A stretch of 64,000 nt of DNA, from positions 1 to 64,000 of the forward strand of contig NAVB01001751.1 of NCBI GenBank assembly GCA_002179805.1. The letters run 5' to 3'. Under the pieces are notes generated by a model. That model was not told the DNA's origin. It ran no database searches and saw only the letters and a program-made list of their open reading frames with translations. The translations under genes were made by a program, and so were the position numbers. Shown one piece after another: positions 42,650 through 53,582 of this stretch. The DNA comes from Acanthamoeba lenticulata (lineage: Eukaryota > Discosea > Longamoebia > Acanthamoebidae). The stretch's first letter is position 1. Every line of letters starts with the position of its first letter.

Positions 42650-44054
42650 TTAGAAGGTGGCGTTGAGCTTCTGCTTGATGATCTCCTCCGAGATCTCCGA
42701 GCGCTCGAGGGCCTGGATCTCGGCGGCCAGCTGCAGGTAGTTCTGTTGTTGTTGTTGATTTTGTGGTGTTGTTGATTTGTTGATCGTTAACATCGAGGCA
42801 ACGACAAGAAGAGAAAGGGATGTGTAATTAATGGGAAGGGTCCTACCTTGGCGTGCTTGTAGAGGGCCACGCGCACTTGCGAGGAGCGGGCCTTGGTGAG
42901 GGGCTTCACCTTGGGACCCACCCACGAGATGAAGACATACTTGGTGGTCTTGTACTCGCTGCCGCCATCCTCGTCGGCCACCTGAAGGCCAAGGACGCCG
43001 TAGATGATCTCCTCGTCCTGGAAGAAGCCCTCGAGCTCGGCAAAGCCGCCGCTGCCAGAGCCAAGGACCTTGAGGTTCTTGCCCTCGTGGCCGAACAGGA
43101 CCCAGTTGGTGGGCGTCGAGTCGTTTCGCACGTCGGCCAGCAGGCCGTTGGCCTCGTCGGCGTTGACAAAGCTCAGGTTAGCGTCGGTCTTGACGTCAGA
43201 CGTGCCCTTGAAGGCGACGTGGGTCGTCGACTGGTCCTTGCGCACGTAGGAGGCGCGCGAGGTCGACGGCAGCGACGTATTGACCGACATCGAGGCCGGA
43301 CCCGACGACGCGGCCGCAGCAGCGCCGCCAGAACCGCTCGAGGCAGCCGGGACGCCCTCAGCCTCAACGTGGGTGCCACGCAGCTTGCCCAGGATGTTGG
43401 CCTCAGTCAGTTCCTCAGGCTCGAGGATCTGAAGCTCAGCTGCCAGCTGCAGCGACCTCTGTAGCCCCAAAAATAAAAGAAAAAAATAATGAATTGATTA
43501 GAATTCAGATCTGAACAGTTCTACTCAACAGCTTGTCACTAGAGCGAGAGGGTAGCGACGTACGAGGGCGTATTTGTAGATGGGGAGGCGGTGCTGGGAG
43601 GACTTGGCCTTGATCATGGGCTTGCACTTGGTGCCCACCCACGTGATGAAGATGACCTTGGTGGCCGAGAACACCTCGCCGCCCTGCACGTGCGTTAGAC
43701 TAACGGTGAAGAGGAAAAGAGGCGCCGTGAGGGGAAAATACTCACCTCGTCCTGATCCTTGACCTCGAGGGAGTAGACGACGTAGAAGACGCCATCGTCA
43801 GTGAGGAGAGAGCGGAAATCGTCCAGACCGCCGGGACCCGACTGCACAAGCTTCACAGTCTTGTCGCCCTCATAACCGAACACGGCCCTGCGAGGGTCAA
43901 ATGTTTAGGATTAACCCGATCATCGTAAAAGGTTGAGCGCAGGTGCAAGTGACTTGTGACAGTGGACGTACCACTTGGTCTCCGCGTCAGTCTTCCTGAT
44001 GTTCTCCAGCACCTCCTGAACCTCAGCTTCGTTGGCCCAATCGAAAGCAGACAT
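42650..44054 (-). CDS. Two-domain coactosin-like ADF-H protein B
   Basis: Start ATG 44054 (MSAFDWANEAEVQEVLEN). Same architecture as paralogue A at 21046-22419: ADF-H 1 (WAVFGYEGDKTVKLVQSG, FITWVGTKCKPMIKAKSSQH), helix motif SLQLAAELQILEPEELTEAN, Ser/Ala linker, ADF-H 2 (NWVLFGHEGKNLKVLGSG, EEIIYGVLGLQVADEDGG, YVFISWVGPKVKPLTKARSS) and a terminal helix motif LQLAAEIQALERSEISEE. About 430 residues. F-actin binding is expected from the KPxxKA segment in both domains. Over most of the length A and B differ clearly, but an 83-base block around 42833-42915 is identical to 21196-21278. Confidence 0.85.
42833..42915. repeat. 83-base block identical to 21196-21278
   Basis: Perfect identity with the other coactosin gene over the end of one ADF-H exon (VKPLTKARSSQVRVALYKHAK) and about 14 bases of the following intron including the donor (GTAGGACCC on the minus strand). 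Beyond base 42915 the exons continue at high but imperfect identity; on the other side, within the intron, similarity stops at once. Confidence 0.85.
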
Positions 44055-44412
44055 GGTAATGTGTGAAGGGAGAACTGTAATGGACAAGAAAAACGACTGA
44101 TTAGTGAAGGCTGCTCGTTGTTTCACTCCCCTCCAGTCGGGTGTAGAGGCGCCGCGTACGTGAGTGCACGTCAAGAGGCAAGTAGGAGAACAACGAAGAT
44201 TGAACCGTGTCTGCGCGGACGTCTCGTTGTTGGGTATCCCGAGCTTGGCTTCAATTTGAAGCACGCGACTCGTCATTCGTCACGAACTTGCCAACCTCCC
44301 GGAGATTTCACAAAACCCCGTCGATGTCGGCAAAAAGAATTACCGTTCTGGAGCAAAGGCTACAAGACGGTCCTGCTGACCTTTGTACTCGCCTGCATGT
44401 GCCATCATTGTA
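44055..44412. other. Intergenic region, coactosin B promoter / MCM10 3' side
   Basis: About 360 bases upstream of coactosin B and downstream of MCM10, both on the minus strand. No coding bias and no element I can name. Confidence 0.4.
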
Positions 44413-47035
44413 TCAGAGGCTAATCGTGTCGCCTGGCTTGAAGCCGCGAGCCACGCACGGTTGAAACTCGTCGTTCGGGGTACTGGGCTCGTCGGCCGCC
44501 TCGGTGCGCCGTCGCTTCTTGGCCGGGCCCTCGCCGTCAAGCTGCGCCAACGTATCGACAGGAGGTTGCTCGGTTCGGGCGAGCGTCTCCTCCGCCTCCT
44601 CGGGCGTCTTTCTCTTGGCGCGGCTCCTCCTTTCGTCATCTTCACCTTCGTTGCTGTTGTTGTTGCTGCTGTTATGATCTTCCTCCACTCGAGCTTCCAC
44701 TCGCGGCGGCCGTGGCTGTTCTTCTTGACGCTGTTGCCCCTGCGCCCATTCAGCCTCGGTCTTGGTGAACAGCGGATGGTTGGGATGGATCACGCCGCTC
44801 GTCCCCGCTCTCCGCATCCGCTCCTTGATGACCTGACTGGACACTGGTGCTCGTCCTGGTGTGGATCACGAGCGGCAAAAGGAGAGTCAGCTACATCACG
44901 CGGGTGAAGCAGAACCAATCGCGTTGGATCAGAATGGCACATACCGTCAACCTGTTCGGCAAGGCCGAGCATGCGCTTGAGGTTACGGGCGCCAGCTGTG
45001 TCCCTCGAGTTCTTTAACAAGGCACTGGTGGAAAAGAAGGTGAGGTACAACTCAAGAACATCGATGAAGTGATGCCATCATACACACCTGATCTCAGGGG
45101 ACGACAGGAGCTCAGAGCCGTCGTCGTCCTTGCCCCGCCTGGCGGCATGGCGCTGGGCCATCGCGGCCGCTCCCGAGCTGTAGGCCAGCGGCTGGAGCTC
45201 AAGGCCATCGATGTAGAAAATGGCGTTGGAGATGTTGTTCAGCGCTCGCGCCTTGGCCTCCTTGAGCGACGTTCGCGAGGCGGGCGCAGAGACGACGCTG
45301 TTGAGTTCGCCGCGGCTCGACCTGACCTTTGTGTACTCGCCCTGCATGTGGTAGATGCAGCGCTTTCGCACGGACCTGAAGGGCTTGCCCGGTCAAGACC
45401 TGACATACACATGGCAGCGAGAAGCAGGCAAAGAGGGGGGGGGACTACGTGTCGATGACGGCCGCGCATGGCTTGCCGTCGTCGCCGACGGACGAGCACA
45501 CGCCAAAGTCGGTCGCCTTGCCCAGCTTCATGACTTGCGAGGCCTGTGTACGAGAAGCCGCATCCAGGTGAGACATAGACCCACAAAACAGTTGAGACAG
45601 AAGAGGGTTGCGGTTCCCGCACCTGCTCCACGGTCAAGGCGAGGCTCATGCCCTGTCGGCGCACCAAGATGTTAGCCATCATCATCATCAACAATAACGA
45701 GGAGAGATAGGCATCGCACCCCTCGCGCGTCGATGATTTCTGGGTTCAAGAGGGCAAAGACGCAGCCCTGCGCTTCATGCGCAAAGTAGAGCGCGGCTTC
45801 TCCAAAGAGAAACAGGGCAATCGTGTTGCCCTTGAGGTCGTTCAGGTCCCACGTCATGTACTTGGTATTGCCCTTGTTGGCTTCGCGTATCTCTGATTTG
45901 GCCACCAATACGCCGAATGTGACCCTGTCCCGAAATAAACAAATAAAAACAAAAACCATCAGCTCATGAAGAAGGCGCAAGAGGAGACGAGGCCTATCCA
46001 TTGGAATCGCACCAGTTGCCTGCGATGTTCTTGAAGCCGTCCGCGCGTCGGTGCTGCATGATGTTGGCCAGGGGGACAATCTTCTTGTCCTCCATGTAGC
46101 CCGTCATCAGGCCTTCCTCTACACAGCCCCTGGGTAAGCGGGATTAGCTTGGCCAACTCACGCACCTCGCACATGAACGGCTGGGCAGCGACATACTCAA
46201 TCCTCAGCTGCGAGTACTTCTCGCGCGGGCCCAGCGCTTGCGTGTGCCGCACGCCCTTGAGGATCTTCCTCTCTGCCTTCTCCTTAGTTTTCTCCTCCTC
46301 CTCCTCACCTCCATCGGCGCTCGCGGCTGACACTTCTGCCTCTGCCTCTGCCTCTGCTTCGTCTTCCTCCATCCTTTTCGGTTCGCCATCGTCGGCCTCG
46401 GCTCCGCTGTCGTGCAGCGCTTCCTGCGTCTCCTCCTTGCTGCCGTTTTCGCTCACGACACGTCGCCGCTTGCCGTTCATCACTATCGAGGCCGGTTGGC
46501 CTTCCTCCTTCTGAGGCTCGTCGTTGGCGGGCTGCACGGGCAGAGATGACGGCCGCCCGATGACCTGGAAGGTGTAGCTGCGCTTCAGGCCTTCGGGCCG
46601 CGCCATCCGTCGAGAGGCGTCGCGGCCGCTGGCGGCGCCCCACGACTGCTGTTTGGGCGCGTTTCGCTCGCGTGTGAGGTTCTGGTGTCGCCGTCGAGCT
46701 TCGGCCATGCGCTCGTGGAAGGGCCGTTCGTCGACAGACGTTGACGAGGAGGACGACGAGGACGAGGAAGAGGTTGTAGAAGGCGGTTGACGGACTGCGC
46801 GGGGCGAAGCGTAGGCAGATGTACGGTTCTTCAGGATGGCCCGCTTAGCCCCCAGACTTAAGTCTACATCAACGCCATCAGAAACTGAAGATTGCAAGAA
46901 TCGCTCGACTTCATCCAAGCCCGTCGTTCTTGTGCGCGATGTGGACGAGAAATAATCGTCGCAGAATCCCACGTTGGCCGCGCCCGAGCCCAAGAAAGCG
47001 TCTTCCAGGGCCTTCTCGGCGTCAGGGCTCAACAT
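44413..47035 (-). CDS. MCM10: MCM10 DNA replication factor
   Basis: Start ATG 47035. A long acidic, Ser-rich N-terminal part (to about 46290) with bipartite basic signals, then the MCM10 core: PREKYSQLRIEYVAAQPFM, IMQHRRADGFKNIAGNW, the OB fold VTFGVLVAKSEIREANKG, TYMTW-like YMTWDLNDLKGNTIALFLFG and YFAHEAQGCVFALLNPEIID. Next is the zinc motif region (LTVEQASQVMKLGKATDFG, CSSVGDDGKPC, CIYHMQGEYTKVRSSRGELN), as in eukaryotic MCM10, which binds ssDNA and loads Pol alpha and activates CMG helicase. The C-terminus is basic/acidic (AKKRRRTEAADEP) and ends GFKPGDTISL. At least nine exons. An E2F-like site lies 75 bases upstream of the ATG. Confidence 0.85.
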
Positions 47036-47109
47036 GGTTTTGTGATGGGTTCGAGATGAGAGATCTGCGGCCCAAGGTTGCAGCAACGTTGACAAAACAC
47101 CCACCCAAA

Positions 47110-47120
47110 GGCGGGAAAAA
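47110..47120 (-). promoter_or_regulatory. E2F-like site upstream of MCM10
   Basis: GGCGGGAAAAA on the plus strand (TTTTTCCCGCC on minus) fits the E2F consensus TTTSSCGC/TTCCCGCC. It lies 75 bases above the MCM10 ATG in the 297-base divergent promoter shared with RPN8. MCM10 is a known E2F-regulated S-phase gene in animals and plants. Binding is inference. Confidence 0.5.
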
Positions 47121-47332
47121 CTGGTGCCATTGTTGAGATTTTTTGGTGACTTGATTTTTCTTGGCACCAAGTTGCCAGCCCAAACAATCCTTCGCTGGCG
47201 GCTGCTGGCGCTGTGGCGTGGGTGAATCTCGCGAGCGCAAAGATTGTAGCGTAAAAAGATAGATCCATCTGAGGAGGAGAGACGTAGAAGGAAGTGAAGA
47301 GGCCACACAACGCACACCGCAGAAGAGAAAAA

Positions 47333-48602
47333 ATGGGGTCTATCGCGAAGCCAACCAGCATCAACACAGTAGTCGTGCACCCGCTCGTGCTGCTCAGCGT
47401 GGTGGACCACTACAATCGTGTGGCCAAGGACACCAAGAAGCGCGTCGTGGGCGTGCTGCTTGGTGAGACCAACAAGGGTGTTGTTGATATCACAAACAGC
47501 TATGCCGGTGAGTCATCTGCAGTTCCATTCCCCCCCTCCCCTCATCAAAAGCAGTGCCACTCTAATAGCGCACTCCATCTCCATCGTATTATGCACTAAT
47601 GCTATCCTCTGACAGTTCCCTTCGAGGAGGACCCGCGCAACCCGAAGATCTGGTTCGTGGATCACAACTACCACGAAAACATGTTTGCCATGTTCAAGAA
47701 GGTCCACGGTACGTACATGCGCGCGAGATGGCAACCTCAATTCCACTCCTGATCATCCGTTCGCTGCAGCCAAGGAGCGCGTTGTTGGCTGGTACAGCAC
47801 TGGCCCCAAGATTAGGCCCGCCGATCTGGAGATCCACGAGCTCTTCAGGAGATACACGCCCAACCCTGTGCTCGTGATCATCAACGTCAAGCCCACAGAG
47901 ATTGGCCTTCCCACTAAGGCCTACCTCACCGTCGAGGAGGTCTCCAAGGTACCTTACTTGAGCCGCGTCCCCTCTCGCTCAGCGCACCAGTCGCTCTTGG
48001 CAATGGCCCGGGCGTCGTCTTGGTCTTGAATGGCACCGATCACGTCTGACCAACAACCTCCCCAGGATGGCACCGAGTCCAAGATGGCGTTCCAGCACAT
48101 CCCGTCGGAGGTGGGCGCCGTGGAGGCCGAGGAGGTGGGCGTGGAGCACCTGTTGCGAGACATTCACGACCCGTCGGTGAGCACGATGGGCTCTAACGTG
48201 AACGCCAAGCTGGTGGCGCTCAAGAGCCTCGTGGAGCACTTGAAGGAGGTGCAGGCCTACCTCAACAACGTGTGCGAGGGCAAGCTGCCCATCAACCAGA
48301 AGATCGTGGGCCAGCTCCAGGACATCTTCAACCTGCTGCCCAACATCAACGTCGAGGAGATGGTCCGCAGCTTTGCGGTCAAGACCAACGACATGATGAT
48401 GGTCATCTACCTGTCCTCGCTCATCCGGTCCATCATCGCTCTCCACAACCTCATCAACAACAAGCAATCCCTGCGGGCCGCTGAGCTCGGCCCAAAAAAG
48501 GCCGAAGACGACAAGGAGAAGAAGGGCGAGAAGGCCGAGACCAAGGACACCAAGGAGGCCAAGAAGACTGACGAGAGCGCCTCTTCCTCCTCTAAGAAGT
48601 AA
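47333..48602 (+). CDS. RPN8: 26S proteasome lid subunit RPN8/PSMD7 (MPN-minus)
   Basis: Start ATG 47333. Four exons, about 330 residues: [96 protein letters not shown] and [20 protein letters not shown]. This is the MPN domain of Rpn8, which pairs with Rpn11; it lacks the JAMM zinc ligands ([13 protein letters not shown] instead of H-x-H-x10-D with all residues), as expected for an inactive partner. The C-terminal helix block ([20 protein letters not shown]) joins the lid helical bundle. The Lys/Glu/Ser tail is typical. Confidence 0.9.
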
Positions 48603-48997
48603 ACAACGCGCTTGTAGGACGTTGGTGTTGTTTCCTCAACAACAAGGGACACATGAAGCCGTTGTTGGATAGATCTTGTTGTTGACTTTCTTCTCGTTTT
48701 GTTTTTGGCTCCGTCTTGGTCACGCGCCAATCTGACCCACGCAACCAACTGCACCCTCGAGGAGGAGCTGCCCGAACACATCAACAACGGGATTTGGGGG
48801 GTGAATTGGAGGGTTTGTTGTTTATCTCTGTTATCATCATGTTGTCCTCGTTGGGGGGTTTGGTTTCTGTAGGAATAGTGTACACAAAAGTAGAACGAAC
48901 TCGACGAGCCGGCTTACGACGGGCGCGCGACGTAAGGAGTTCAGGAGACAGGCACTCGGGTAGTTGTAGTAGGCGACTCGGCAGAGACGTCAGGGTT
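48603..48997. other. Convergent intergenic region, RPN8 / homeobox
   Basis: About 395 bases between two convergent stop codons. It probably holds two 3' UTRs. No hairpin or coding signal that I would defend. Confidence 0.4.
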
Positions 48998-50350
48998 TCA
49001 GGCGATCTGCTGGGGGACGTCTGGGCCGGCACCCGAGTAGCTGGGGGCGTCGAGGAGGAGGTCAAAATAGGAAGGCTCGAAGAAGCTGTCGATGTTGCTG
49101 AACTGTTGGAAGGTAGAGGAAGGCGATGACGGCGCCGGGTAGGAAGAGGAAAGTGCAGAGGCATCGGTAGTTGTGGGAAGCGAGAAAGAAGAAGAACAAG
49201 AGGAGGATGAGGAGGAGGAGGAAGAAGAAAGGGACTCCATGTGGACGGGAGAGTGCATCGACGGCGAGGTTTCGGGAGAGGAGGCCTCCTCAGGCGACTG
49301 AGTGCCGCCCGGGGCGCTGACCCGGTTGTTCTTGACCTTGGCCCGCTTGTTCTGGAACCAGATTTGAACCTGGCGGCTGGTAAGGCCGAGGTTTTGGCTC
49401 AGATGTTCACGGACATCCTTGTTTGGCATCGGATTGGTCTCGAATTCCTTCTCGAGAAGGGCCAGCTGCTCAGGCGTCTTCCTCTTCCTCTTCGAGCGAG
49501 CGGACGATGAGGACCCCTCGTTCGAGCCAGAAGGCGTAGAAGCCGAACGCGGCCTCTTCTTTGAGTCCTGCAAGAAGAAATGCAGCCAAATGAGCCATCA
49601 TTTCCTTCAACTCTAATCTGTAGGCGCGAAATGAAGGAAAAAAAAAAGGAGACGACTTACGTTCTTCTTGGGCTGCTCGCTTGTCGAGCCTGGAACGGGC
49701 GAAGCGCTCGACGAACGCGAGAGCGTGTGTCCATGGAGCAGAACCGGGTCCATGAGAACCGGGCTCGAGCCAGCGCTACCGTTGCCGAGAGCGGTCGGCA
49801 CGAGGTAGGCCTGACGTGAAGGGGACTGTGGGGAGCTCGACGACGAGAGAGGCGAAGAAGGGGTCGACGTGGAGAGGGGCGAAGAAGTCGAAGCGACCGC
49901 GGAAAGGTGAGCCGGGCAGACGAACGGAGGAGTCTGATGGTGAAGGGGAACAATAGCGGGCAAGGGCAACGGGATGAAGGAGCCCGAGGGTGACGCCGGG
50001 GACGGAAGGATGGCGGTCGGTGTCGTCGACGTAGAGGGGTCCATCTTCATCTTGATGTTCCTGTGAACCACCTTGGTAACCTTGGTCGCCATAGGCGCCA
50101 AGGAGTTGGTCGTCGTGGTGGATGAAGTCGCTCTGGCAGTCGTCGACGAATCGCTCTTCTTGGTCCCGGTGAAGCAGGCCAGGTCCAGCTTCAGGTCAAA
50201 CAGGCCGTCCTCCTCGGTCTCGGCAAGAATCTCCTCGAGAGTAGGCGAAGAAGGAGGCAACGTGCGAGACATCGAGTTGCTCCTCACACGAGGCGGCAGG
50301 GGCACACGTTCAAGGGGCTTCTGCACGACGGGGAAGCGGCAAATCTCCAT
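48998..50350 (-). CDS. Homeobox transcription factor
   Basis: Start ATG 50350 (MEICRFPVVQKPLERVPLPP). Two exons. Exon 1 is Ser/Pro/Thr-rich with LEEILAETEEDGLFDLKLDL, a possible acidic activation motif. Exon 2 encodes a 60-residue homeodomain: SKRKRKTPEQLALLEKEFET, NPMPNKDVREHLSQNLGLTS and RQVQIWFQNKRAKVKN. The recognition helix keeps W48, F49, N51 and R53 (WFQNKR). There is no three-residue TALE insertion. The NPMPNKDVRE helix-1/2 loop resembles fungal and amoebal homeodomains. The tail has poly-Ser and ends at TGA 48998. Target genes unknown. Confidence 0.85.
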
Positions 50351-51350
50351 TTCCTTGGGGCTTTTAGGGTGTCAAGCTCTCTTTCGTTGTGCTTTGGACT
50401 GTCTGACAGTCGGCCGACTCTGCGCGTTTCGGTCCCCTGCTTGCTCTGCTGCTCGACAACTCAGTTCGCACTCCTCGCGTTGGGGTGGTGTTCGTCGCTT
50501 TGTTCGCTTTTTGGTCCTCCTTGACCAAGGGCTAGTCTTTCGCTTTCGTTCTTGTTCAGAAAAACACTACTGGCCTTGTTGTTTGATGTTTTACAGGCTC
50601 GTGGCGACCAGCTAGCTATCGATATATGTATATGGGCAAGAGAAGGTGAAGGTATCGATGAACCGTTGGGGAGAAGGAGGTGCAGGAGGGAACGGGTAGG
50701 GTGGAAGAGTGCACTGAGCTGGCTCGAAACAGCAGCGGCTGTGAAGGGGTAAGGCGACGAGGGCAAAAAGGCGAAGTGGTCTGCGCGCAAACGGCCAGTG
50801 GTTGGGTGCCAAGCCCCTTTTATCCTCGCTGCCCCCGTTGATGGGATGCGCGGTGTTGTCCCTACTTTCCCACTCCGCCCCCAACCCCGGTTGTCACACG
50901 ATGTCAGCAGGCTATTGGCTTCTCGTTTCTCTCCGTTGCGTGTGGCTGGCCTTTCCTTTCCACCACATGCAGAATGGCCCTGCTTTCCTGAGGCCTTGAC
51001 CTCGCTGCACCCTCTGGCCTGATGTGAAAGAGCAGACCACGAGGGGCCGCAAGTGGAAGCTTCTGGTGCGAGAGGCTTCAACTGGCCCAGGCCTTTCCCA
51101 CTGAGATGGGGACCACGCAGCAGAGCAGCTCGCCAAGCCAGTCAATCGGTTCCGCATCACGGTGACCAGATTTATCCCGCCACGCCCATCCACGTGGAAC
51201 AACCTTCGGCCCAATCACCAGGCCGCCTTCGTAGCCAATGCGTCAGTTCCGGCACGTGCTCGTTGCATTGAGCTGCAATTGGTGGGTTAAAGCCATTCGC
51301 AGATTTGGCAACGCCTTCCTTGTCCGCAAGTATTCCACAGACGCAAGGAA
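50351..51350. other. Divergent intergenic region, homeobox / dCMP deaminase
   Basis: About 1 kb, the longest gene-free stretch here. Open frames on both strands have no family resemblance. It should contain the homeobox promoter and 5' UTR on the left and the dCMP deaminase promoter on the right. Long upstream regions are common for developmental regulators. No specific element recognised apart from the E2F-like site just to the right. Confidence 0.45.
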
Positions 51351-51361
51351 TTTTGGCGCGC
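51351..51361 (+). promoter_or_regulatory. E2F-like site upstream of dCMP deaminase
   Basis: TTTTGGCGCGC matches the E2F consensus TTTSGCGC exactly and lies about 45 bases above the proposed ATG (51403). dCMP deaminase supplies dUMP for dTMP synthesis in S phase. If the site is a promoter element, translation should start at 51403 rather than at the upstream in-frame ATG 51238. Confidence 0.5.
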
Positions 51362-51402
51362 AGGGTTTGCTGCTCGATCGATGCACAAACACCAACTACA
51401 AA

Positions 51403-53527
51403 ATGGAAACGCATGATGGAACGGGCAGCCGAACCGGCGCAACCAAGAAACGGGATTCGTACTTGTCATGGGACGACTACTTCATGGCTGTGGTACGTTG
51501 TACAAATCGGAGGGGTAAAGCGGGAGATCGCTGATTTTGTCTTCTTTCGATTTACGAAGGCGTTCCTGAGCGCACAGAGATCTAAGGACCCACACACGCA
51601 AGTGGGTGCATGCATTGTGAACGAAGAAAAGAAAATAGTGGGCATCGGCTACAACGGGTGTGTATCACGCCCGTGCTCGAGATCTGTCTGCTTTGCCCTC
51701 TGACCTGTGGTTGCAGCTTTCCCTGGGGCTGCTCAGATGACGAGCTCCCCTGGACCAAGCGTTCGGAGTTGCCGGACAACCCACTCGAGACCAAGGCTCC
51801 CTACGTCTGCCATGCTGGTACGTCCGACCTCTTCTTTTTCGTCCAAAAAGCTCCTTATTACGACAATGGAAGTACATCCCACTAAACCACTTCGTCTTCT
51901 TTCAACGCACTAGAAATGAACGCCATTCTCAACAAGAACGCAGAGCGGGTCAAGGGTTGCACCATCTACGTGGCCCTCTTCCCGTGCAACGAGTGCGCCA
52001 AGCTCATTATCCAGAGCGGCATCAGAAAGGTGCGTGGTCTCGTCTTCCTGCAGCTCCTATGATGGTCTCTCACACATTACACACACACACACACACAACG
52101 GAGAAGGTGGTCTTCTACTCGGACAAATACCACGACCGGTGGGAGTACGTGGCGTCGCGGCGCATGTTCGACCTCTCCGGCGTGGCCTACACGCAACACA
52201 TCCCCAGCCAGCGCCGAATCTACATCGACTTTGAGGCAGTGAACCAAATGCCGGGCACGCAAGGCGTCAAGTCGGGCGGTGACAGCGAGCAGGACGGGCT
52301 GGCCCAGGCGGGGACGGTCGAGGAGAAAGAAGAAGAAGAAGAAGAAGAGGACAAGAACAGCAAGAGGAAGCTGCCAGACCAGGAAGGCGCTGAAGTGGCC
52401 GCTACGACCGTGACTTCAAGCAGTGCTCCAGGGCAAGAGGAAGGGGAACGAAAAGAAGAACATCAAGCAAAGAGAAGAAAGGGGGAGCCCGTGAGCGCCG
52501 GCACCGGGGAGGAGGAGAAAGAGGAACACGAGGACAAGGGCTGCGAGCACCACGAGACCGTGACTGGCCCTTTCCCGTATGACCTGCGTTGGTCGCAGTT
52601 CCGAGAGCTCGGATCCGGCTTTGACACGGGCGTACATCAGTTCGTGGACTCCACATCATCAGTCTACTTGTGCGATCAGGTCATCGAGCCAGAGCTTGTT
52701 GCGCGTGGTCGCCGGCTTCTCGATGCGCTGGCCGGGCCGATCGGGGCGGATGATACCGCCGAGCAAGAAGAACGTCAGGATCAAGGCGGGGAGGAAGAAG
52801 AGGAGAATCGACCTCTGAGTCGAGGTCAAGGTGGCAAGGGTCTGGGCAGACCAAGGCAAGTTGCGGGTGGTGTGCTTCAGCCGCTTCCTCCGCTTGACGT
52901 CAAAGTCGGGCCATGGCAGGAGGATGCTGAAGGCGGACGCCACCGAGCGATGCTCGTGACGAACGGCGACGTCGACCCTGGCGCCGACGCCAACCCGCAC
53001 CTCACGGGCGGCGGTGGCGGCGGCGACTACGACGCGGACCTGCAGTTGCAGCTGTACCGCGCGTCAGGCACGGTCAAGGCCCCCCGCGGCGAAGACGTCG
53101 TCCAAAAGGACCGTTTCGAGCTCACTTGCCTGGCCTGGGGCTACGATCGTCAGTACGACGCGCCGCCGCGACATTTTGACACCTGACGCCCCGTCATCTT
53201 CATGGAGGTGATGATGCTGATGATGAGGATGACGGGGATGACATGACGACGGAGCACGACTGATCCGGCTTGACACACAAACCAACCAACCAACCAACCC
53301 ACGCCAGGTACATCGTGATCGTGGACAAGGTGGAGCAGAGGTACGTGTTTGTGGGCGAGGACGGGAGCCATCCGCACTGCGGCACCAACGAGTTCATCTA
53401 CGACAACTCGGACGGCAGCGGGCCGGGTCTCTTCCCCGAGGGCGTGCCGCCCGTCAACAACCCAACCGCCCTTCTGTCTGCCGCGCGCACCCGCTTTGGG
53501 CAGTACTGCGCCAATCGGTTCCACTGA
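51403..53527 (+). CDS. DCTD: dCMP deaminase with long C-terminal extension
   Basis: The first five exons match eukaryotic dCMP deaminase closely: [76 protein letters not shown] and [20 protein letters not shown]. The zinc and catalytic residues are all there (H-A-E, P-C-N-E-C). It makes dUMP from dCMP. The human enzyme ends soon after the [12 protein letters not shown] segment; here the frame goes on for about 350 residues: an acidic Glu/Lys tract, [18 protein letters not shown], a Gly-rich linker and, after an intron near 53154-53307, [20 protein letters not shown] to the stop at 53527. I do not recognise this part. An in-frame ATG at 51238 would add a basic, Ser/Arg-rich, presequence-like N-terminus ([14 protein letters not shown]). 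Confidence 0.85.
52079..52097. repeat. (AC)n microsatellite in dCMP deaminase intron
   Basis: A dinucleotide run of about nine AC units just upstream of the exon encoding [12 protein letters not shown]. Confidence 0.85.
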
Positions 53528-53582
53528 AAATCAAAAAAGATAAAAGAAAAACAATAAATAACATCTTGTTATTCAACCATTA

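Noticed and set aside
52659..53000. Minus-strand frame with a hydrophobic, membrane-like stretch ([17 protein letters not shown])
   Set aside because: It is the complement of an AAG/GAA-rich coding tract of the dCMP deaminase extension; no splice or start support.
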